Shown one piece after another: positions 58,076 to 64,000 of a stretch of 64,000 bases of DNA. This stretch comes from Kitasatospora aureofaciens (GTDB taxonomy: Bacteria; Actinomycetota; Actinomycetes; Streptomycetales; Streptomycetaceae). The stretch spans positions 186,001 through 250,000 of the forward strand of contig JODU01000012.1 of NCBI GenBank assembly GCA_000720845.1, written 5' to 3'. The position numbers were made by a program, and so were the translations under genes. The notes beneath the pieces were generated by a model that did not search any database, had not been told where the DNA came from, and saw nothing but the letters and a program-made list of their open reading frames with translations. How positions within the stretch are numbered: position 1 is the first letter of the stretch; each line of letters opens with the position of its first letter.

Positions 58076-60775
58076 TCATCTCCGTCCTGCGATGCCGGTG
58101 GCCGCCAAGTCGCGCCGTGAGCAGAGCCCCAGCTTGGCGAACACGTTGGACAGGTGATGCCCGACGGTGCGGTCGCTGATCCGCAGATGGGCCCCGATCT
58201 CCCGGTTGGTCAGTTCGCCGGCGGCAAGCTGGGCCACTCGGCGTTCCTGTGCCGTCAGCGTTGCCATGCCCGTGCCGACGGCAGTGTCACGGCGTGCGGG
58301 CGCCATGATCAGACGCTGCTCACGCCGGGCCCGCTCGAGCATCGGGCGCGCTCCCAGTGCGTGGAACGTCTCGGCAGCGGCGTCGAGCTGCTGGCGGGCG
58401 TCTCGGCGCCGCCGCTGTCGCCGCAACCACTCGCCGTAGAGCAGCCGGGCCCGTGCGTGGTCGAACGGGCGCCGGGACGCACCGGGCACGTCCAGCGCCG
58501 CCCGGTAGGACCGTTCGGCGGCCGGTTCGTCCAGCAGTGCGCGTGCCAGGTGTGCTGTGAATCTCGCCCAGTGCGCGCCGGTGCGCCGTACCCAGGCGTC
58601 GAGCGCCTCGGCGCGGCGCCGGCCGATCTCCGGCCGCCGCGCGTGCACGGCGGCCTCGATCGTGTCCAGGCTTGCCAGCAGAGCGACGATCGGATGTGCT
58701 GCCTCGTGCCCGTGCTCGTCCAAGCGGGCGAGCAGGTCGAGTGCAGCATCGGCGCGACCGGCCGCCAGAGCGGCCATTCCACGGTTCCAGTGGGCCGAGG
58801 CGCTGACCGCACGGTCGCGGCGCGGCCCGGCCAGCTGCAGGGTCCGAACGGTCAGATGGTCGACGCTGCGGCCGTCACCGCGGGCGGCGGCGAGCCATCC
58901 GAGGCAGTTCCGGCACTCCGCAGCGATGTGCTCGGCACCGATCCGCTCGGCCGACGCGAGCCCCTCGGCCGCGGCGTCCTCCGCAGCGCCCCACCGGCCC
59001 GCGGCGATGTCGAGTCGCGCGATCCGAGCCAGCGCCGCAGCAAGCGAGGTGCCATCGGCGTGACGGCGGTGCCTGCGGACAAGGGCGTGCACAGCATCGG
59101 CGAGTGGCTCGTCGAGGCCCCACACCAGTCCGAGCGGCGACGCCGGGAGCAGCTGCGACTCCACCCGGGAGATGTGCGCCATGACGTCACCGAGTTCTGC
59201 CGACGACGCTGCCCGTGCCGGGTCCGTCGCTGGCCCCCACCACGTCCGGACGATCGGGAGGACCTCGGGCAGCCCAGGGGTCGTCAGCCCCGCGAGACGA
59301 GTGAGGGTCTCGCCGACGAGGTCGTCGCGGGCCGCGGACCATCCCGCGTGCAGGGCAGCGGCGCCGAGCTCCACTCTCATGCGCGGATCATCGAACGCGG
59401 CGATGTCGCGACTGATCGATCGGTGGGCTCGTTCCAGAGACCCCTCGGCGAGTTCGAGTACCCCGCGCAGGCCGCGGCTGGCGCGGGTGGCCAGAACCTC
59501 GTCGGTCAGGCTCCGGGCATCGGCCAGCAACCGACGCGCCATCGTGGCGTCGCCGCCGTGCCAGGCGGCCACGGCCGCGCCGGCGAGCCTGCGGGTCGCA
59601 GCGGCCGGGTCGGCGGACAGCTCGGCGGCCCGCCGCAGAATCGGTACCGCGCCGGCGCCCGAGGGCACCGTCTGCTCGAGCAGCCCGGCGATCTCCTCGT
59701 CGACGTCGTGAACGGTCGCGGCCCGGTGCCAGACATGCCCGCGACTGCCCGGGGGAAGCGCGGCGGCCAGGGTCCGGTGGGCGTTCCTGCGCTCAGACGG
59801 GGAGGCGCTCGCGTAGACAGCGGCCCGGACCACCGGGTGCCGTAGCGCAGGCCGGTCGGGCGTCCCGGCGAGCAGACCCGACCGGATCGTCTCCTCCCAG
59901 AGCGGCTCCTCGGCGGCGCGGGAACGTGCTGACCGTGCGAGCGTGAGCTGATCACCGTCGGCACGAGCCGCGGCCATGAGCACGACGAACTCGCGTGCCG
60001 GGGTCGGCATGGTCTGCAGGCGCTCGGCGAAGGCCGTACGCAGCCGGGGCCCCACGGGCACCGTGCCGGCGGCAAGATCGTCGATTGGTACAGGCAGCTC
60101 GTGCAGTGCCAGCGGGTTGCCCCCACCTGCTTGCACCGCGCGGGTGACCTCGGGGCCGTCGAGGCCGGGGTGAGCGGCGGCGACCAGTTGGGCGGCGTGG
60201 TCGTCAGCGAGAGGACTCACCGCGAGCGGATCGACCCCCTCCCACGATCCGCCGACAGGCGCGTCGTGGCCGGCGACGAGGACCACCACCGGATCGGTCC
60301 CCACCCGCCGGGCGACGAATCCGAGCACGAACGCGGTCTCCGCGTCGAGCCGATGTGCGTCGTCCACGACGATCAGGAGCGGGCGGTCGACTGCCAGCGT
60401 CGCCAACAGGGACAGGACCGCCACGGCGGTGAGTGACCGGCCCGCTCCGGTGACCTCGCCCGCGAGCACGCCTCGCAACGCTGCCGCCTGGGACACCGGA
60501 AGAGTCGCGATCAGGTGCTCGACCGGCCGGAGCAGCGTGTCCAGGCCGGCGAAGGGGGTCCCGGACTCGCACCGTGCGGGCTGTACCGCCAGCGGGGCGA
60601 AATCGGGAGACGCCGCGGTGACGTGGTCGAGAAGTGCGGTCTTGCCGATGCCCGGCTCACCCCAGAGCACCAGGGCGCCACCCGTGCCACGGCGGGCTCG
60701 GTCGAGCACCTCGGTCACGGCAGCGATCTCTGCCTGTCGTCCGACGAGCGGGGCCGGAGCACCGGTTGCCCTCAT
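58076..60775 (-). CDS. LuxR-family LAL regulator (copy 2)
   Basis: 899 residues. AAA module: Walker A LVLWGEPGIGKTALLDHVTA (about residues 35-54) and Walker B PLLIVVDDAHRLDAETAFVL. The middle is TPR-like helices. The LuxR HTH is LTAQERRVAQLAAGELTNRE, then IGAHLRISDRTVGHHLSNVF and AKLGLCSRRDL. It is colinear with the regulator at 41258-44029 along its whole length, with very similar HTH helices, so the two may recognise related sites. It overlaps the preceding small gene by 4 bases (ATGA). Confidence 0.9.
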   Translation of the reverse strand: MRATGAPAPLVGRQAEIAAVTEVLDRARRGTGGALVLWGEPGIGKTALLDHVTAASPDFAPLAVQPARCESGTPFAGLDTLLRPVEHLIATLPVSQAAALRGVLAGEVTGAGRSLTAVAVLSLLATLAVDRPLLIVVDDAHRLDAETAFVLGFVARRVGTDPVVVLVAGHDAPVGGSWEGVDPLAVSPLADDHAAQLVAAAHPGLDGPEVTRAVQAGGGNPLALHELPVPIDDLAAGTVPVGPRLRTAFAERLQTMPTPAREFVVLMAAARADGDQLTLARSARSRAAEEPLWEETIRSGLLAGTPDRPALRHPVVRAAVYASASPSERRNAHRTLAAALPPGSRGHVWHRAATVHDVDEEIAGLLEQTVPSGAGAVPILRRAAELSADPAAATRRLAGAAVAAWHGGDATMARRLLADARSLTDEVLATRASRGLRGVLELAEGSLERAHRSISRDIAAFDDPRMRVELGAAALHAGWSAARDDLVGETLTRLAGLTTPGLPEVLPIVRTWWGPATDPARAASSAELGDVMAHISRVESQLLPASPLGLVWGLDEPLADAVHALVRRHRRHADGTSLAAALARIARLDIAAGRWGAAEDAAAEGLASAERIGAEHIAAECRNCLGWLAAARGDGRSVDHLTVRTLQLAGPRRDRAVSASAHWNRGMAALAAGRADAALDLLARLDEHGHEAAHPIVALLASLDTIEAAVHARRPEIGRRRAEALDAWVRRTGAHWARFTAHLARALLDEPAAERSYRAALDVPGASRRPFDHARARLLYGEWLRRQRRRRDARQQLDAAAETFHALGARPMLERARREQRLIMAPARRDTAVGTGMATLTAQERRVAQLAAGELTNREIGAHLRISDRTVGHHLSNVFAKLGLCSRRDLAATGIAGRR

Positions 60776-61248
60776 CGCGTCCCCTCAGCCGTGACCATCT
60801 TCCGGCCCCAGAAGTCCGTGCCGTACCGTCCGAGGCCGGCGGGATCGTCCGACGCCCCGACGAGGACGCCGACCCCGTGCACGAGCGCGATGCCGGTGAG
60901 CCCCGCTCGGATCCTGATGAGCGCATCCTCGGGCCCCTGCTGCGGCAGTGCCACCCCACCGAGCCGGGTCCCGTTCGGTGGTGCCGACCTGACCGTGAAT
61001 GGTGTGCGCATGCTCAGCGGCCTGCCGCAGGTGCTTCTAGGCCCGCAGACCACGGGCCCGAGTACCTTGACCGATGGCCCCGCTGCCGCGGGTAGGGTCG
61101 GGACCCGTTCGTCGATCGCCGACGACGAGCTTGCCCATCGAGCACGCCGAACCGCTGCCACGGCACGGGCAGCGTATGGACGAGGCGCTCGCCGCGGGCG
61201 CACGCCGAGGTCGGCGCCGCGCGGCGAGGCGCCGGTGGCCGTGGTCAT
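60772..61248 (-). CDS. Small hypothetical protein between hydrolase and LAL regulator
   Basis: 158 residues. It starts inside the hydrolase stop (ATGA, 61245-61248) and ends inside the LAL start (ATGA, 60772-60775). The first 70 residues are low-complexity and basic. The end (LIRIRAGLTGIALVHGVGVL, VGASDDPAGLGRYGTDFWGR, KMVTAEGTR) is more structured, with one hydrophobic stretch. I do not recognise it. The perfect double coupling argues that it is translated. It could also be a degraded gene kept in frame by chance. Confidence 0.5.
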   Translation of the reverse strand: MTTATGASPRGADLGVRPRRAPRPYAARAVAAVRRARWASSSSAIDERVPTLPAAAGPSVKVLGPVVCGPRSTCGRPLSMRTPFTVRSAPPNGTRLGGVALPQQGPEDALIRIRAGLTGIALVHGVGVLVGASDDPAGLGRYGTDFWGRKMVTAEGTR

Positions 61249-62129
61249 GGCGACTCCTCCGAACCGGGGCGGACGCCCGTAGGGAGGGGGTCTCCCAGGA
61301 AGGCGAGCAGGGCGGCGTTGACCTCGTCGGCGTGAGTCCACAGCAGTCCGTGCGGGGCGCCGTCGATCTCCACGTACTGCGCGTCGGGCAGGGCCCGGCG
61401 GAAGCGGTGGGCCGTGACTTCGATGGGGAGGATCCGATCGGCGGTGCCGTGCAGGATCAGGGTCGGCGTGCCGCTGGCCCGGACGGCCTCGACGTCGGCG
61501 CGAAAGTCCTCGATCCACGAGGAGACGACGGCGTGGGCGGCCACGGGGGCGCTGGAGATGGCGACGTTCCAGCTGGCTGTGACCGCCTCCTGGCCGATGC
61601 GGTTGCCCAGGTTCTCGTCGAGGTTGTAGAAGTTGGAGAAGAACTGCTCGTACCAGGCGTAGCGGTCGCCCTTGGCCGCGGCCTCGATGCCGTCGAAGAC
61701 GTCCTGGGGCACGCCGTCCGGGTTGTCGTCCCGAGCGACGAGGAAGGGCTCCAGGGAGGCCAGGAAGGCGAGCCTCGCGACCCGCTGGTGGCCGTATCGA
61801 GCGATGTAGCGGGCGAGTTCGCCGGTGCCCATCGAGAACCCGACGAGCACGACATCGCGCAGGTCCAGGGTCTCCAGCAGGGCATTCAGGTCGGCGGCGA
61901 AGGTGTCGTAGTCGTAGCCGGTGCCGACCTTCGACGAGCGGCCGAAGCCGCGGCGGTCGTAGGTGATGACGCGGTAGCCGGCGGAGAGCAGCTCGCGTGT
62001 CTGACGCTCCCAGCTGTGGCCGTTGAGCGGGTAGCCGTGGATGAGGACGACGGACTGACCCGCGCCTTGGTCCTCGTAGTAGAGCTCGACCGGCGTGCTG
62101 TTCTCGTTCCCGATGGTTACGTGTCCCAT
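61245..62129 (-). CDS. Alpha/beta hydrolase, non-heme haloperoxidase type
   Basis: 294 residues. Oxyanion region SVVLIHGYPLNGHSWERQTR, nucleophile VVLVGFSMGTGELARYIARY (Ser in GFSMG), acid LILHGTADRILPIEVTA and catalytic His in IDGAPHGLLWTHADEVNAAL. This is the cofactor-free chloroperoxidase/perhydrolase group, close in style to arylesterases. It is the first gene of a three-gene coupled unit with the small unknown protein and LAL copy 2. A hydrolase under its own LAL regulator suggests conditional ester or lactone breakdown. Confidence 0.9.
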   Translation of the reverse strand: MGHVTIGNENSTPVELYYEDQGAGQSVVLIHGYPLNGHSWERQTRELLSAGYRVITYDRRGFGRSSKVGTGYDYDTFAADLNALLETLDLRDVVLVGFSMGTGELARYIARYGHQRVARLAFLASLEPFLVARDDNPDGVPQDVFDGIEAAAKGDRYAWYEQFFSNFYNLDENLGNRIGQEAVTASWNVAISSAPVAAHAVVSSWIEDFRADVEAVRASGTPTLILHGTADRILPIEVTAHRFRRALPDAQYVEIDGAPHGLLWTHADEVNAALLAFLGDPLPTGVRPGSEESP

Positions 62130-62159
62130 GATCTTTCCTTTCCGAGGGTGGTCTGCCTG

Positions 62160-62640
62160 CTATTGACCGACGAGCCGCCGTACCGCGATCGTTGTCGCCT
62201 CCGCGATGGTGGCGTTGCCGGCCGTGGACTCCGGGTCGGCGTAGACGGCGAGACCAGCGGCGCGCGGTCCGGGGGCAGCACGATCCCGACGTCGTTGCGC
62301 TCGCCCTGTGCTCCGGTCCCGGTCCTGTCCCCGATCAGCCACCCGGCTGGCACGCCGGCCCAGAGGGTGGCGTCGCCGGTGGTGTTCGCGACGAGCGAGG
62401 TGGTGAGCCGCTCGCGGCCGGCCGGCTGCAGGCCGCCACCGAGGGGCACCGCCCGCATGCTCTCGACGATGGCGGTCGGTGTGGTGGTGTCGCGCTCGTC
62501 GTCCGGGCCGGTGGAGACGTTGAGCTGTGGCTCGTTGCGGTCGAAACGGGTGGTCGCGTCATCCAGGCCGGGGGCGAACGCGGTCACGGCGGTCGGTCCG
62601 CCGAGGAGGTCGAGGGGCAGGTTCCTCGCCGTGTTGTGGC
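62160..62640 (-). pseudogene. Class A beta-lactamase, C-terminal half with frameshift
   Basis: NTARNLPLDLLGGPTAVTAF, then DDATTRFDRNEPQLN (omega-loop with the Glu of the class A ExxLN motif), RERLTTSLVANTTGDATLWA and GWLIGDRTGTGAQGERNDVG (RTG in place of KTG) follow class A order. At about 62255 the frame shifts, and AGLAVYADPESTAGNATIAE, then ATTIAVRRLVGQ, finish in another frame at 62160. The N-terminal half with the active-site Ser and SDN motif is absent. It is joined to a MerR fragment upstream, so it cannot be active. Confidence 0.72.
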
Positions 62641-62751
62641 GTTGGCGCGCCGCGGCGGCTCTTCCAGCAGGCCGACGTCGTGGTAGTGCCGCACCGCACC
62701 CACAGTGGTGCCGGCGAGTTCGGCGAGTTGGCGGGGTCTCCAGGCCACGGC
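62640..62751 (-). pseudogene. MerR-family regulator N-terminal fragment
   Basis: AWRPRQLAELAGTTVGAVRH, then YHDVGLLEEPPRRANA is the first half of a MerR winged helix (RQLAELAG...RYYxxxGLL). It breaks off at the usual GYR and joins the beta-lactamase remnant. No dimerisation helix remains. Confidence 0.6.
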
Positions 62752-63176
62752 TGTTCCCTTCAGGTGTCGTCGACCGACGTGTCGTCGGCCCAGATGTCTT
62801 CGGCGTGGTCAGGGGTGCGTGAGCCGGCGCCGGCGATCGGCCTCCGACAGCCCGCCCCACCGCCGTGCAGCTCCCGGTGGGCCAGGGCGTGGACGGCGAC
62901 CCGCTCGCGATGCTGCCGTAGCGGGAGGACTCCTCGTCGGCGGGGAAGAACACCTCGGTGCTGATCACGGTGGTCGCTCCCTTCCCGGTCGCTCTGCTGA
63001 GGGCTCTCAGAGTCGCGGGAAAGGCGCCTGGTCCGCGTCGGTAAGAATCCCTTACCCCGTCACCGACCCTGGCGCGGGGAGGGCTGGCATCTTGACGACC
63101 CGGTGCTGCCCGCGCGCTTCGCGTCGGTGACAATTACCGGATAGACGCCGTGTCGGCGCCAGGGGAGGACCAGGCG
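62752..63176. other. Intergenic scar upstream of the LuxR/AAA gene
   Basis: An ATG on the minus strand at about 62968 opens STEVFFPADEESSRYGSIAS, which then degrades into low complexity and is not supported as a gene. The right end carries GGGGAGGA at 63162-63169, the ribosome-binding site of the next gene. No operator or terminator was recognised. Confidence 0.4.
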
Positions 63177-64000
63177 ATGCTCGTGGGACGGCGCGCCGAG
63201 CAGGCGGCGCTCGAGCAGCTGCTGGCTCAGGCGCAGGGCGGCGACAGCGGAGTGTTGGTGGTGCGCGGGGAAGCCGGCATCGGCAAGTCCGCCCTCCTGC
63301 AGCACATGCGGGAGACCGCCGTGGCGGCGGGATTCGGGGTTCACGACGCGGCCGGGGTGGAGGCGGAGGCAGAGTTCGCGTTCGCGGGCCTGCACCAGTT
63401 GTGCGCCCCGTTCCTGGCGCGGGCGGTCGAGCTGCCCGAGCCGCAGCAGGCCGCGCTCGGGGTGGCGTTCGGGCTGCGCGAGGGTGCTGCGCCGGACCGG
63501 TTCCTGGTGGGGTTGGCGGTGCTGAGCCTGTTGGCCGAGAACGGGCCGTTGCTGTGTGTGGTCGATGATGCGCAGTGGCTCGATCAGGCGTCTGCGCAGG
63601 TTCTGGCTTTCGTGGCCCGGCGAGTGGGGGCCGAGCGGGTGGTGATGGTGTTTGCGCTGCGCGATCCCGGTGTGACCGACGTCGAGGCGTTCAGCGGGTT
63701 GCCGGAACTGCGCCTGGCGGGGCTGGGGGCCTCCGATGCCCAGACGCTGCTGGCTACCGCGGTCCGCGCACCACTGGACGATGTGGTGCGCGACCGGATC
63801 GTAGCCGAGGCGCGCGGCAATCCGCTGGCGTTGTTGGAGCTACCCCGGGGTGCTCCGGCGGTGCAGTTCGCGGGCGGGTTCGAGCTGCCGGATGTGGTGA
63901 GCGTTCCGCGCCGGATCGAGGACGGCTTTCGGCGCCGCGCGAACAGCCTGCCTGCCGACGCGCGGATGCTGCTGGTGGTTGCCGCGGCCGAGCCGACCGG
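63177..64000 (+). CDS. LuxR/AAA (LAL-like) regulator, partial
   Basis: The open frame runs off the right edge after 274 residues. MLVGRRAEQAALEQLLAQAQ opens an AAA_16 module; Walker A is VVRGEAGIGKSALLQHMRET (about residues 29-48) and Walker B PLLCVVDDAQWLDQASAQVL. The rest of the protein, with the TPR-like middle and LuxR HTH expected in this family, is beyond the window. GGGGAGGA lies seven bases before the ATG. It is the third regulator of this general type in 23 kb but is less similar to the other two than they are to each other. Confidence 0.87.
   Translation, partial: MLVGRRAEQAALEQLLAQAQGGDSGVLVVRGEAGIGKSALLQHMRETAVAAGFGVHDAAGVEAEAEFAFAGLHQLCAPFLARAVELPEPQQAALGVAFGLREGAAPDRFLVGLAVLSLLAENGPLLCVVDDAQWLDQASAQVLAFVARRVGAERVVMVFALRDPGVTDVEAFSGLPELRLAGLGASDAQTLLATAVRAPLDDVVRDRIVAEARGNPLALLELPRGAPAVQFAGGFELPDVVSVPRRIEDGFRRRANSLPADARMLLVVAAAEPT

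Noticed and set aside
62540..63133. Minus-strand frame starting MISTEVFFPADEESSRYG near 62968
   Set aside because: Becomes Pro/Thr/Arg-rich after about 25 residues and runs out of frame through the MerR and beta-lactamase remnants.
1..64000. Biosynthetic gene cluster, CRISPR array, tRNA or rRNA genes, replication origin
   Set aside because: No polyketide, NRPS or terpene core enzyme, no regular short repeats with spacers, and no tRNA- or rRNA-like sequence was recognised by reading.

Overview
The window is high-GC actinobacterial DNA, almost certainly from Streptomyces. Support comes from strong G/C third-position bias, frequent GTG starts, ATGA/GTGA-coupled operons, the ATP-binding protein / XRE-DUF5753 / DUF397 trio, and a divergent secreted arabinofuranosidase-xylanase pair. 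From memory, the order sepF-like, ydiJ-like, ClC, cbiMNQO, MFS/TetR, then abfB-xlnA resembles the S. coelicolor SCO593x-SCO596x region. That is recollection, not a search. No rRNA, tRNA, CRISPR array, polyketide or NRPS gene was recognised.

Region 1 (1-27.5 kb) is mostly orderly core-like chromosome. It holds a MazG-type pyrophosphohydrolase coupled to a P-loop ATPase, a SepF-like protein, a YdiJ-type FAD/Fe-S oxidoreductase split by an internal deletion, a four-helix membrane protein, a ClC channel and a frameshifted potassium channel. A cobalamin riboswitch follows, in front of cbiMNQO (cobalt ECF importer). Then come two TetR/MFS drug-efflux pairs with visible palindromic operators, an APC permease, the WhiJ-like regulatory trio, a monooxygenase-MFS operon, an ECF-sigma/membrane-protein pair and the divergent abfB/xlnA genes with CGAAA-N-TTTCG sites.

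Region 2 (27.5-30.2 kb) is a scar zone. It holds a DeoR regulator without its HTH, a broken hypothetical gene, a GlsB-Doc fusion remnant, a voltage-gated channel without S1-S3, and a transposase remnant.

Region 3 (30.2-50.2 kb) is an accessory oxidoreductase island. A MarR regulator with two copies of a TTGACGCGTCAA palindrome faces a same-strand run: aldo/keto reductase, Gfo/Idh protein, aryl-alcohol-type dehydrogenase, MBL hydrolase, quinone-oxidoreductase-type MDR, alpha/beta hydrolase and a second Gfo/Idh protein. Both Gfo/Idh proteins lack the usual catalytic lysine. A perfect 21-bp inverted repeat precedes the last gene. Beyond transposase scars are an ABM-membrane protein and an aldehyde dehydrogenase, then a tightly coupled operon of an LLM-FAD-oxidase fusion, an LLM oxidoreductase and a large LuxR (LAL) regulator. 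A divergent HxlR regulator, two more MDR oxidoreductases and an ArsR regulator follow. The island looks like a regulated catabolic or detoxification locus with unknown substrate.

Region 4 (50.2-64 kb) mixes decayed and intact genes. Decayed: a NmrA/HxlR pair with frameshifts, fragments of at least four insertion-sequence families, a transposase-helicase chimera, and MerR and beta-lactamase remnants. Intact: a scramblase-like protein, a histidine kinase with an unusual membrane-protein extension plus its response regulator, a second LAL regulator coupled to a small unknown gene and a haloperoxidase-type hydrolase, and the start of a third LuxR/AAA regulator at the right edge.
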